Positions 56,096 to 64,000 of a stretch of DNA of 64,000 nucleotides are shown piece by piece (the first letter of the stretch is position 1; every line of letters begins with the position of its first letter). Both the position numbers and the translations under genes were made by a program. The DNA lies in contig NZ_CP098806.1 in NCBI RefSeq assembly GCF_023822005.2, positions 5,082,501 to 5,146,500 on the forward strand. The letters run 5' to 3'. The notes below the pieces were generated by a model. It was not told the DNA's origin and did not search any database. It was given only the letters and a program-made list of their open reading frames with translations. The stretch is from Dyadobacter fanqingshengii (lineage in GTDB: Bacteria > Bacteroidota > Bacteroidia > Cytophagales > Spirosomataceae).

Positions 56096-56974
56096 CTATT
56101 TTTTCGAAAACCCGGCATTATTCACCTTTTCAAATAACTGCTTCACTTCGTCTATACGCGCAGCGCCGTTGATCTCGAAATACAGGAATGTTTCCAGATC
56201 GCCGCGATGCATGGCCTGGTTCATGTCGCCGCTTTGCGACTTGTGCGCCGCTTTCACCCAATCCGCAACAATCATATAGCTGTGTTTTTTATCTTCTCCA
56301 AAACCGTAAGTCCGGTCAAATTCGAAGATAGGAGCTGTTAAGCTGATCGCTGTTTCAGGATAACCTTCCAGTCTGGTGAATTTAGAAATCGTGCCTTTAT
56401 TTTGCGTTTGCCCTCCCAAAACAATGGGTTTCCTATCGCCTTTGTAACGTTGAACAGCTCTTATTGCGCTAATTGAGGCTGTTTTGTGATGCGCGTGCTG
56501 GCCCTCACCTGGAACCAGGCAAAAGATAAAGTCATAATTTCCCTTCGCCAAAATCTCGTCCAACCGACTTTCCACGTACTTAATGTTCCAGTTTTTACCT
56601 TCGAGATAAGGTTTCTCGTTGCGGTTATAATAATCATCAAGCTGGTCCAGAAAAAAGAAATTACCAATGCCGAGGACTTCGCCCGCAGCCAGGATTTCCT
56701 TTTTGCGAATTAAAGGCAAATGTTTCCTGCCAATAACAGAATCCACAAGGTTCATTCCATAATAGGACGACGCAACCAGCCCGTTATAGCCGCCGGACGC
56801 ATCGGTGATCAGTGCTAAGTCCGCTGATCCCTTCAACTCGTGGGTAATCTTGAAAATAGTCACTGGAAAAGTTGTTTCGTCATCAGGATGTGCCGTAACG
56901 ATCAATATGCGAGGACTTTGGGCGTGGGCAGTAAATGTGATAATGAAGAAAATGAAAAGATAAATGTTTTTCAT
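56096..56974 (-). CDS. Secreted PIG-L family deacetylase
   Basis: A protein of 292 residues with a signal peptide (IITFTAHAQ, residue 19). The zinc site is AHPDDE (28-33), with GEGQHAHHKTAS later as the histidine pair. PIG-L proteins remove N-acetyl groups from sugars such as GlcNAc. The secreted location suggests action on periplasmic or external glycans. It is convergent with the methyltransferase gene (11 bases). Confidence 0.92.
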   Translation of the reverse strand: MKNIYLFIFFIITFTAHAQSPRILIVTAHPDDETTFPVTIFKITHELKGSADLALITDASGGYNGLVASSYYGMNLVDSVIGRKHLPLIRKKEILAAGEVLGIGNFFFLDQLDDYYNRNEKPYLEGKNWNIKYVESRLDEILAKGNYDFIFCLVPGEGQHAHHKTASISAIRAVQRYKGDRKPIVLGGQTQNKGTISKFTRLEGYPETAISLTAPIFEFDRTYGFGEDKKHSYMIVADWVKAAHKSQSGDMNQAMHRGDLETFLYFEINGAARIDEVKQLFEKVNNAGFSKK

Positions 56975-57030
56975 GCGGACGATTTCTTAAAGTGACGTGT
57001 TATGAAGTTAATTTACAAATTTTACATAAT

Positions 57031-57825
57031 ATGGATTTACAACTTAAAGGGAAAACGGCATTTATAAGTGGTTCTACCCAGGGAATAGGTTTTGCAATTG
57101 CTCAAAATTTATTAAAAGAAGGCGCAAACGTCGTGATCAACGGCAGGACACAATCGAAAGTGGAAGATGCTGTCCAGCGGCTCCAAAATGATAATCCGGC
57201 CGGCAGTGTGTCCGGCATAGCAGCAGATTTTTCGAAAGTGGAAGAAGTGAACGCATTGCTGGAAAGTCTTCCCGAAATAGACATCCTGGTTAACAATGCG
57301 GGAATATTTGAACCTCAGGCATTTACGGACATTACAGACGAAAGCTGGTTTAAGTTTTTCGAGGTGAATGTGCTTAGCGGCGTGCGGTTATCAAGGCACT
57401 ATTTCCCGAAAATGATTGCCAGGGACTGGGGGCGGATCATCTTTATTTCGAGTGAATCTGCGGTAAATATTCCGGAAGAAATGATCCATTACGGAATGAC
57501 TAAAACAGCGCAACTGGCTGTCAGCAGAGGGTTATCAGAATTGACAAAAGGCACAAATGTGACCGTGAATTCGGTTTTGCCGGGCCCTACAAAGTCAGAA
57601 GGCGTAGCGGAATTTGTGAAACAGCTGGGTGCAGCCAATCAGGTTTCTTCGGAGCAGGCGGAAAAGGATTTCTTTAAAGATGCGAGGCCTACGTCGCTGC
57701 TGCAACGGTTTACATCGGTTGAGGAAATCGCAAATCTGGTCACATATGTGGCGAGCCCATTGTCGTCCGGTACGAATGGTGCTGCATTAAAAGTGGACGG
57801 TGGAGTGGCTAAATTTATCATCTAG
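57031..57825 (+). CDS. SDR family oxidoreductase
   Basis: A protein of 264 residues with a classical SDR fold: AFISGSTQGIGFAIAQ, NNAG, ISSES, catalytic YGMTK, and the closing GTNGAALKVDGGV. I chose the ATG at 57031; a frame extends 39 bases upstream without SDR-like sequence. It precedes a TetR gene by 84 bases. The substrate is unknown; the regulator and oxidoreductase downstream suggest electrophile or quinone detoxification. Confidence 0.9.
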   Translation: MDLQLKGKTAFISGSTQGIGFAIAQNLLKEGANVVINGRTQSKVEDAVQRLQNDNPAGSVSGIAADFSKVEEVNALLESLPEIDILVNNAGIFEPQAFTDITDESWFKFFEVNVLSGVRLSRHYFPKMIARDWGRIIFISSESAVNIPEEMIHYGMTKTAQLAVSRGLSELTKGTNVTVNSVLPGPTKSEGVAEFVKQLGAANQVSSEQAEKDFFKDARPTSLLQRFTSVEEIANLVTYVASPLSSGTNGAALKVDGGVAKFII

Positions 57826-57875
57826 CATTTGATAGCATTGTTTTGAGTCAGCTGATTGATAAATAGATCTTTTTT

Positions 57876-57889
57876 GGAACAAACGTTCT
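57876..57889. promoter_or_regulatory. TetR operator upstream of the tetR gene (predicted)
   Basis: GGAACAAACGTTCT contains GAAC-N4-GTTC, the same inverted core as at 58505-58518, and lies 20 bases before the TetR start. The shared TRTAAT context behind both sites supports one recognising protein, probably the adjacent TetR. Confidence 0.65.
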
Positions 57890-57909
57890 ATAATAATTGT
57901 CTGATAATC

Positions 57910-58488
57910 ATGGCACGTAATAAAGCATTCGAACCCGGAGAAAAGCTGGAAATGGCGAAGGACGTCTTCTGGCAAAAAGGATATCAGGGCACCTCTATGC
58001 AGGACCTGGTGGACACAATGGGACTTAACAGGGGAAGCATTTATGATACATATGGAGACAAGCACAGTCTCTTTTTAATGTGTCTGAAAAGCTATTCAGA
58101 TGGAATGCTCAGTGATTATGTGCAGGCAACAGATCAGGCGAAGTCACCCGTTAAAGCGATTGAAAAAATAATAAAGAGAGCTGCCACACGGACAATTGAA
58201 GAAGGCAGGACTTGTCTGGGGGTGAAATCTGCGTTTGAGCTGGCCTCGGAAGACGAGGAAGTGCATTCGATTTTGAAAGAGAATACGGATAGCATTGTTA
58301 CCGTGCTTAAAGACCTCGTAAAGAAAGCGCAAAAGGCGGATGAGATCAGCACAAAGAGAGATCCGGCAATGCTGGCAAACTTTATCGTTTCCAATTTCAC
58401 GGGGTTTTGGCAGCTCTTCCTTGTATATAGAGACGCGGAACTGGTAAAGCAACAGGCTGACTTCCTGATCAGGTCAATAAAAAAATAG
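57910..58488 (+). CDS. TetR family transcriptional regulator
   Basis: A protein of 192 residues. HTH: MAKDVFWQKGYQGTSMQDLVDTMGLNRGSIYDTYGDKHSLF. The C-terminal domain is helical, with a cysteine in the ligand region (GRTCLGVKSAFELA). The N-terminal form resembles the YcdC/AcrR-like group that senses electrophiles. I chose the ATG at 57910, since the preceding residues are not TetR-like. Operator copies lie before this gene and the next. Confidence 0.92.
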   Translation: MARNKAFEPGEKLEMAKDVFWQKGYQGTSMQDLVDTMGLNRGSIYDTYGDKHSLFLMCLKSYSDGMLSDYVQATDQAKSPVKAIEKIIKRAATRTIEEGRTCLGVKSAFELASEDEEVHSILKENTDSIVTVLKDLVKKAQKADEISTKRDPAMLANFIVSNFTGFWQLFLVYRDAELVKQQADFLIRSIKK

Positions 58489-58504
58489 TATTAAGACAAA
58501 TTGT

Positions 58505-58518
58505 AGAACGTTCGTTCT
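58505..58518. promoter_or_regulatory. TetR operator upstream of the oxidoreductase gene (predicted)
   Basis: AGAACGTTCGTTCT is a perfect AGAAC-N4-AGAAC inverted repeat 24 bases before the oxidoreductase ATG. It shares the GAAC-N4-GTTC core and the trailing TGTAAT with the site at 57876-57889. Confidence 0.7.
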
Positions 58519-58542
58519 GTAATTTTTTTGAATAGAAAGGCC

Positions 58543-59544
58543 ATGTTAGATAAAATAATAGAAATACCATATAAAACGAGCTCTATAAACATAAGCAGAC
58601 AAGGAGATCCTTCTGTACTCACATACAGCCAGGAAGTGTTGGGCGAACCAGGCCCGGGCGAAGTGAAGATCAGGCAGGCCGCAATTGGGTTAAACTTTGT
58701 GGACACCTATTTCAGAAGTGGAATGTTTCCGGTTAAAGCATTTCCATATGTGCCTGGAATCGAGGCTGCCGGCGTTATTGAAGCCACAGGGCCCTGGGTT
58801 ACCGACTTCAAAGTGGGAGATCGTGTAGCATATCATTTTATTCCGGGCGCTTATGCAGAAGTTCGTATCGTGGGAACGCATCAGCTCGTTCATGTTCCCG
58901 ACAACGTAAGTCTGGAGGAAGCCGCGGCGGTCATGGTTAAAGGTTTTACCGCCAGAATGCTTGTTAAGGAAACGTATAAGGTTAAACCGGGAGATGTGGT
59001 GCTTGTCCATGCGGCTGCCGGCGGCGTAGGATCGCTTGTTTCAAAATGGGCAAAGGCGCTCGGCGCAACAGTGATCGGAACAGTTGGTTCGGAAGGGAAG
59101 AGGCAGATTGCTGTTGGAAATGGCATAGATTATGTATTTCTCACACATTGCGAAGGATTTGCAAAATCGGTTTTGGACATTACCAAAGGCAGGGGAGTGG
59201 ATGTGGTTTATGATGGTGTTGGAAAAGACACTTTTGCTGAATCCATCGGCCTGATCAAACAAGGCGGAAAGATCGTTTTATACGGTTCGTCTTCGGGCCA
59301 GCCTGAGCACATTGATCACGCGGCTTTGCGAGCGAAATCTATCAATATGCTGACTCCGGTCCTGAATGCCTATATTTCTGATTACGACAGCCTGCATTTG
59401 TTTGCCAGAGACACTTTTGCGGCATTGCAGTCGGGCATTTTTGATGCGCTTAACATTACCAGATATTCACTTTCAGAAGCTGCCAAAGCCCATAGGGACA
59501 TCGAATCGCGCGAGACCATAGGGTCGGTTATCTTGATTCCCTAG
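58543..59544 (+). CDS. Zinc-independent quinone oxidoreductase (MDR family)
   Basis: A protein of 333 residues. The N-terminal GroES-like fold includes GLNFVDTYFRSGMFPVKAFPYVPGIEAAG; the NADPH motif is HAAAGGVGSLVSKWAKALGA; the ending is SRETIGSVILIP. It belongs to the quinone oxidoreductase (Qor) branch of medium-chain dehydrogenases, with no zinc ligands visible. It reduces quinones or reactive carbonyls with NADPH. An upstream TTG is possible, but the ATG at 58543 follows the operator. TetR control is predicted. Confidence 0.92.
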   Translation: MLDKIIEIPYKTSSINISRQGDPSVLTYSQEVLGEPGPGEVKIRQAAIGLNFVDTYFRSGMFPVKAFPYVPGIEAAGVIEATGPWVTDFKVGDRVAYHFIPGAYAEVRIVGTHQLVHVPDNVSLEEAAAVMVKGFTARMLVKETYKVKPGDVVLVHAAAGGVGSLVSKWAKALGATVIGTVGSEGKRQIAVGNGIDYVFLTHCEGFAKSVLDITKGRGVDVVYDGVGKDTFAESIGLIKQGGKIVLYGSSSGQPEHIDHAALRAKSINMLTPVLNAYISDYDSLHLFARDTFAALQSGIFDALNITRYSLSEAAKAHRDIESRETIGSVILIP

Positions 59545-59549
59545 GAATA

Positions 59550-60932
59550 TTACACAGGTTTTGGAGTTAAGACCTTCTCCCAGATTATGCCCATTATCAT
59601 GCCCCCCATGCTCGCCAGAAGGCCGTAAATGAGTGGCGGATATTCCGTTTCCATATAAGCGCACAATAGCCAGGCAACCAGCCCGGCGACCATTGAAATA
59701 ATGCATCCCAGTTCATTCGTTGCTTTCCAGTAAAGTCCCGCGGCGAGCGGTACAAACAGTGAAACCAGGCTGAAAGCGGATGATTCCGCAACGAGATCGA
59801 AGATGCTTTCACCTCTCACGGCCATTAAGATGCAAATGCCGGTGATAAGCACGATTCCCCAGCGAATGATCCGGAGCAGCTGCTGATCGGTAATTTTTGG
59901 GTTAAAAAATTTAAAAATGTTTTCTCCCAATACGGCTGCGGGCGCCATAATTGCGCTGCTTGTTGTGCTTAAAATCGCGGAGACAAGCGCGCCGAAAAAT
60001 ACGATTTGCAGCGGGAGGCTCATATGTCGCAAAACCATATTAGGAATGATCAGTTGCCCGTCTTTGTCTGTTTCCGGGTAAAGGTGATGGCCGCATAAGC
60101 CAATAAACAGCGGTAACAGTGCAACGGTGAGATACATCAGCGACGATAGCAATGTTGCTTTTACTGAGACATCAGCAGATTTCGCCGACATTACCCGCTG
60201 AAAAACATCCTGTTGCGGAATAGAACCAAGTCCGATGGTGATCCAGGCTGCGAAGTATTTCACCGACGCTTCAAAAGTGAAGTCAGGATAGAATTTGAAA
60301 AAACCTGCGGGTGCGGCCTCAATCAGCGGTGTGAAACCGCCTACTTTTTCATAAAGCACAGCTGCAACAATGATCAGCCCGACAATGATCATAATGGTTT
60401 GTACAAAATCGGTGATGGAGATAGACCACATGCCGCCCCATATTGTATACAAAACGACGATGACGGAACTGCCTAAAATACAGGTCATTAGTGACCAGCC
60501 AAGCACCACTTTCAGCACAACGCCCATGGCTAATAATTGGGCCGCTATCCAGCTGAAATAGGATGGAATAATGAGAATTGCAGAAATAAGCTCAGCGTGA
60601 CGCCCGTATCGGATCCTGAAAAAATCGCAGAATGTCATAATGTTCATTTTGTAGAACCGGCGCGCGAAAAATAAACCAACCAGCAAAAGGCACAACGATG
60701 CGCCAAAAGGATCCTCAATGACGCCCAGAATGCCGTGCTCGACAAATTCTGTGGGTGCGCCCATGATGGTTTCGGAGCCAAACCACGTGGCGAAAGTTGC
60801 GGAGGCTGCCAATACAAGCGGCAGTCGCCTGCCAGCTAAAACAAAATCCTGTGTGGTTGAAATCCGGCGGGAAGCCCAAAGTCCAATGCCCAGGTTAGCC
60901 AGTAAATATGCAAGAATGGAAAAAGCAAGCAT
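59550..60932 (-). CDS. Sodium:solute symporter family protein
   Basis: A protein of 460 residues with about 12 hydrophobic helices. SSS-family traits are RRISTTQDFVLAGRRLPL (after helix 1), FATWFGSETIMGAP, and IPQQDVFQRVMSAKS after the seventh helix. It imports a small organic solute with sodium. It lies 10 bases after the SGNH-like gene and is the last gene of the reverse operon. It ends 5 bases from the stop of the convergent oxidoreductase. Confidence 0.93.
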   Translation of the reverse strand: MLAFSILAYLLANLGIGLWASRRISTTQDFVLAGRRLPLVLAASATFATWFGSETIMGAPTEFVEHGILGVIEDPFGASLCLLLVGLFFARRFYKMNIMTFCDFFRIRYGRHAELISAILIIPSYFSWIAAQLLAMGVVLKVVLGWSLMTCILGSSVIVVLYTIWGGMWSISITDFVQTIMIIVGLIIVAAVLYEKVGGFTPLIEAAPAGFFKFYPDFTFEASVKYFAAWITIGLGSIPQQDVFQRVMSAKSADVSVKATLLSSLMYLTVALLPLFIGLCGHHLYPETDKDGQLIIPNMVLRHMSLPLQIVFFGALVSAILSTTSSAIMAPAAVLGENIFKFFNPKITDQQLLRIIRWGIVLITGICILMAVRGESIFDLVAESSAFSLVSLFVPLAAGLYWKATNELGCIISMVAGLVAWLLCAYMETEYPPLIYGLLASMGGMIMGIIWEKVLTPKPV

Positions 60933-60942
60933 TTAAAGTCAG

Positions 60943-61914
60943 TTATAAATTGTCGTGTCTTTTTGTGAACTGCTCCTGCAAGTAGCGCGTGTAAATGGCT
61001 GATCCTTTTGTATTAAGATGATGCGCATCAAATAAATGCTCAGGTTGGAAGATAGCGTCCAAACTCGAATCTTTTGGTAATGCAATGAAATTCGCTGGCG
61101 GAATGAAAGGTGCAACTTGCGATAAAATCTCAAATTCACCCTTGGTAATGTTGTTGGGCGTGTAAAAAACAACGCGTTTTCCATGCATTTTACCGAACGC
61201 ATCGACTTCGTTCATCTTAGCAATAAAATAAGTGTTGGGTGTAAATTTTTGATCAAATGCAGTGAGCTTTTTTGTGTAGAAACGGTTGTTAATGACCATT
61301 GTATTTAAATCCGGAATCATTAATGTTACACGCTGCATGCCGTTTTTGTTGAGATTAGGCGGTCCTTCAATAGGGTCATTCACTGGCTTAATCATTTTCT
61401 TAACAGCAGCAATTTGGGGCGCGATGGATAATGTTTGAAAGAGTGTTGTATTCAATCCGATCAAAAAGTCACTCCATTTTTCGTGATTATCAACGCCTAT
61501 CGCCGCTTGCATTACCCGCGTTCTGAAATATACATCATTGAAAACCTGGCCGGGGGTTAAATGAATCGTGCTATAATCCAGCGCGCTTAATTCTACGAAA
61601 ACTGTTTTTGTCTTTGGGTTATTTTGAATCAGGTCCCGGGCTATTTTTAGGGAGTTAGCAAAAGACAGGCTGAACAATCCCATGTTGTAACTATTCGTTT
61701 TTCCAGCATTCAGCGAGTCGAAAATCTGAGGATCAATTCCATAAAGCGTGCGACTGGTTCCGATGAAAACAGTGTTGGGATTGAAGGCTTGCAAGTGTTT
61801 TTTTCGTGTTGTAATGTCTCTGCGGGGATCCGTAGTCAACTGACCAACCAGCAGAGCGAGGGCTAATTTGAAAACCAGAAAAAGAGCAAGCCAAAGCAAT
61901 ATTTTTTTAACCAT
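60943..61914 (-). CDS. SGNH-like membrane-anchored protein, partner of the MBOAT acyltransferase
   Basis: A protein of 323 residues. A single N-terminal helix (KKILLWLALFLVFKLALAL) anchors a periplasmic domain with FIGTSRTLYGI (Ser54, block I) and LFDAHHLNTKGSAIY near the end (the Asp-x-x-His block). This arrangement matches SGNH/AlgX/DltD-like acyl-transfer partners. I chose the ATG at 61914, since a frame reaching 62001 begins inside the MBOAT gene. It lies 31 bases after MBOAT. Confidence 0.78.
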   Translation of the reverse strand: MVKKILLWLALFLVFKLALALLVGQLTTDPRRDITTRKKHLQAFNPNTVFIGTSRTLYGIDPQIFDSLNAGKTNSYNMGLFSLSFANSLKIARDLIQNNPKTKTVFVELSALDYSTIHLTPGQVFNDVYFRTRVMQAAIGVDNHEKWSDFLIGLNTTLFQTLSIAPQIAAVKKMIKPVNDPIEGPPNLNKNGMQRVTLMIPDLNTMVINNRFYTKKLTAFDQKFTPNTYFIAKMNEVDAFGKMHGKRVVFYTPNNITKGEFEILSQVAPFIPPANFIALPKDSSLDAIFQPEHLFDAHHLNTKGSAIYTRYLQEQFTKRHDNL

Positions 61915-61945
61915 TGTGTGTTCGGATGTACATAAATGGTTAGCG

Positions 61946-63355
61946 TTAAAATTGAATGTAATAAAAATTGGCGACGGTAATCTGCCCGAAAATAAGCACA
62001 AGCTGGGCTAATATCAGGAACGACAGGTTCCGCTGCAAAGGGCTTCTTTTTAGTAAAAACGACGCAATGTCCTCTTTCTCACCCATTTGATAATTTATAA
62101 AATCCAATATAAAAAATAAGACAAGCGTTAGTCCGAAGCCGGATGTTAAAATGGAAAGTGCGCCGGATTGAAAGCCAAACATGGCGCTGTACAATCTCAA
62201 ACCGCTTTCCAGCTCCGCTGCCCGGAACCAACCCATAATGAGCGTTCCCGTGAGCAGGCGCACGATAATGCGCAGAACGGTGTGTGAATCCGAACCAATC
62301 CTGAGACCCAGGCCTCCATAAAATCGCTCCCAGAAACGCTTCGTCCTGATCTCAAAATTAATGTAAGCCCATTGTAAAAATCCCCAGATGACAAACGACC
62401 AGCTCGGCCCATGCCATAACCCTGTAATCACAAATGTCAGCAGCCGGTTAAATTCAAGCCGCATTTTGTTGGTAACGCCTTTGCTAATGTTGAAAAACAC
62501 GTAATCGCGAAACCAGGAAGTAACGGTAATGTTCCAGGAATTCCAGGATTCGGTTCGGGAGGGGGTGAAATAATAGCGATTTGCGAAATTTTTGCTTAAC
62601 CGGATGCCAAGCAGCCTGGCCGATCCTGTGGCAATGTCGCAATAACCAGAAAAGTCGCAATAAAGCTGGATAGAGAATAGCAGGACCGCTAATGTTACAG
62701 AAAACGCTGTGTATTTTTCAGGTTGATCAAACACCGGATTGACGTGATCCGCAAATCTTGCTGCCAAAACCATTTTTTTGAACAAACCCCAGACAATAAA
62801 AAAAATGCCCGCTTTAATGTTCTCCGGATCATAGCGGACAGGGTTTTTTAATTGCGGGATCAGCTGCCGCGCACGTTCCAGCGGACCGGCAAGCATAGTT
62901 GGGAAAAATCCGAGATATAATGCAAGATAACCGAAGTGCGGCTCTGGTTTAATATATTTCCGGTGCACGTCGGTGAGGTAACCAATGATCAGGAATGTGT
63001 AGTAGGAGATTCCAATGGGCGCCAGCCAGTTTAAAACGACCGGAGAAAACGAGTTGTTAATAGGGATGAGATATTTGAAAAACAGCAGTGGCGATAAACA
63101 AAGGACTACTAACAATGTTAATAGCGTCTTGCGCTGCCTTTTTGAATGTTCCGGATTTCCCAAATATTGGCCACCAAAAAAACAAATCTCCGTGAGCCCG
63201 AACCAGACGATCACATAATAGCCGCTCCAACTGACATTGAACAAAACGCTGAGGAAAAGCAAAAGCACCCACTTTTTTGACTGAGGCGTGTGATAGTAGG
63301 CCGCAACGATGACGAAAAGGAGCAGTAGATAAGTAAAATCAGTGAATTTGACCAT
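61946..63355 (-). CDS. MBOAT family O-acyltransferase (AlgI-like)
   Basis: A protein of 469 residues with about ten or more helices. The family active-site histidine is His315 in TGLWHGPSWSFVIWG; the region WNSWNITVTSWFRDYVFFNI and the opening FFPTMLAGPLERARQLIPQL are AlgI/DltB-like. Such proteins move acyl groups across the inner membrane for O-acetylation of envelope polymers. The SGNH-like gene follows by 31 bases. It lies 7 bases after the P450 gene. Confidence 0.94.
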   Translation of the reverse strand: MVKFTDFTYLLLLFVIVAAYYHTPQSKKWVLLLFLSVLFNVSWSGYYVIVWFGLTEICFFGGQYLGNPEHSKRQRKTLLTLLVVLCLSPLLFFKYLIPINNSFSPVVLNWLAPIGISYYTFLIIGYLTDVHRKYIKPEPHFGYLALYLGFFPTMLAGPLERARQLIPQLKNPVRYDPENIKAGIFFIVWGLFKKMVLAARFADHVNPVFDQPEKYTAFSVTLAVLLFSIQLYCDFSGYCDIATGSARLLGIRLSKNFANRYYFTPSRTESWNSWNITVTSWFRDYVFFNISKGVTNKMRLEFNRLLTFVITGLWHGPSWSFVIWGFLQWAYINFEIRTKRFWERFYGGLGLRIGSDSHTVLRIIVRLLTGTLIMGWFRAAELESGLRLYSAMFGFQSGALSILTSGFGLTLVLFFILDFINYQMGEKEDIASFLLKRSPLQRNLSFLILAQLVLIFGQITVANFYYIQF

Positions 63356-63362
63356 TATGCCT

Positions 63363-64000
63363 TTATTTTAGAAGCACAGGCAAATGCTTATGACCCCTGA
63401 AAAACACCTTGGAATCCCACTCACCGGGTTTTTCAGGATGGAGGCGGATATCCGGAAATGCTGCCATGAAACGGGGCAGAAACTTCTGCATTTCGAAGCG
63501 GGAAAGCCTGGCACCCATGCAATGGTGTATGCCAAAACCAAAGCCAATGTGCGGGTTTGGTTTACGTGTGGGTATAAACGTTTCAGGATTATGAAAAACT
63601 TCCGGGTCGCGATTGGCGGAAGCGATGCCTAGCAGCACCGTTTTTCCTTTTTTTATTCGCAAACCTTCAAATTCCATGTCCGCCTTCACTTGTCGGGGGA
63701 TCCAGTTTACCGGGCTTACATATCGGATAAGTTCTTCAACGGCAATTGCGCAGCCATCGTGCGCCTGCCAGTTTATGTGTATATCCTTATGCTCAATTAG
63801 CGTCGCAATGCTTCTTGTGAGTAACAATGTGGTGGTTTCCGTAGCAGCATTCACCAAAAATTCCCACGTTCCGATCAGTTGATTCACGCTCGAACTTCCC
63901 ATAATTTCCTTCATTTCAATCAAGAGGCTGTTGGTCAGGTCCTTTTCCTGTCGGGACAGTGCGTCTCCCAGGTAACTCCTGAATTGTCTCGACATCTGAG
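63363..64000 (-). CDS. Cytochrome P450 (C-terminal part, cut by window edge)
   Basis: Only about 212 C-terminal residues are in the window; the frame stays open to the edge. The I-helix ATETTTLLL, the K-helix ELIRY and the heme loop FGFGIHHCMGARLSRFE with the thiolate cysteine are present. Bacterial P450s have about 400 residues, so the N-terminal half lies outside. It is upstream of the MBOAT gene on the same strand (7 bases), probably the same operon. The substrate and redox partner are unknown. Confidence 0.93.
   Translation of the reverse strand, partial: QMSRQFRSYLGDALSRQEKDLTNSLLIEMKEIMGSSSVNQLIGTWEFLVNAATETTTLLLTRSIATLIEHKDIHINWQAHDGCAIAVEELIRYVSPVNWIPRQVKADMEFEGLRIKKGKTVLLGIASANRDPEVFHNPETFIPTRKPNPHIGFGFGIHHCMGARLSRFEMQKFLPRFMAAFPDIRLHPEKPGEWDSKVFFRGHKHLPVLLK

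Noticed and set aside
1..64000. CRISPR array, insertion sequence or prophage
   Set aside because: No regular short repeats with spacers, transposase, integrase or phage structural genes were seen in any frame read.

Overview
The window looks like chromosome of a Gram-negative Bacteroidota bacterium of the order Cytophagales; gene content and protein style resemble Dyadobacter and relatives, but that placement is a judgement from sequence style, not a search. Supporting signs are the TAnnTTTG -7 promoter elements characteristic of this phylum, two TonB-dependent-receptor-type proteins, a secreted C25 peptidase ending in a type IX secretion sorting domain, LytTR/LytS two-component proteins, many Tat-exported Gfo/Idh/MocA oxidoreductases and short lipoproteins. 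Coding density is high; only two gaps exceed 300 bases. No CRISPR array, insertion sequence, rRNA or prophage was seen.

Left third (1-24 kb), carbohydrate handling. A divergent SDR/AraC pair is followed by a LacI regulator and a forward locus (GH109 alpha-N-acetylgalactosaminidase, NagB-like amino-sugar phosphate deaminase, Tat-exported alpha/beta hydrolase, Gfo/Idh/MocA oxidoreductase) for amino-sugar glycan use, with a perfect 20-bp palindrome before the last gene. Then come a LytTR/LytS pair divergent from an outer-membrane barrel protein and a further Gfo/Idh/MocA protein. A Nudix-fold regulator with a ruined Nudix box is divergent from a 1149-residue secreted protein (ThuA, PQQ-type sugar dehydrogenase, PKD, cytochrome c and carbohydrate-binding-like parts); a near-perfect 31-bp palindrome sits between them. 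A C25 protease and a molybdenum hydroxylase large subunit without its iron-sulfur partner close this region.

Middle (24-50 kb), housekeeping and defence against chemicals. It holds a single-domain response regulator, a methyltransferase, a GlxA-type regulator with VOC and DoxX-like genes, tRNA-Pro(GGG) with a terminator and a nearby copy of its anticodon arm, a TetR-tolC-adaptor-RND efflux operon with a palindromic operator, a class III-fold arginine decarboxylase, a small lipoprotein, a GmhB-like phosphatase, hemE and a TonB-dependent receptor under a TPP riboswitch, a ParE-type toxin-antitoxin pair, rocD, an S41 peptidase, a GlsB-type stress protein, a GH3 family protein and SbcC.

Right part (50-64 kb), cell-surface sugars and acylation. 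A polytopic membrane protein precedes four translationally coupled genes (3,4-ketoisomerase, aminotransferase, polyprenyl-phosphate-type glycosyltransferase, methyltransferase) that together suggest a 3-amino-3,6-dideoxy sugar carried on a lipid. This cluster is the best candidate for an undescribed pathway. Then follow a PIG-L deacetylase, an SDR, a TetR repressor with matching GAAC-N4-GTTC operators before itself and a quinone-oxidoreductase, and a reverse operon of cytochrome P450 (cut by the window edge), MBOAT acyltransferase, SGNH-like partner and a sodium:solute symporter.
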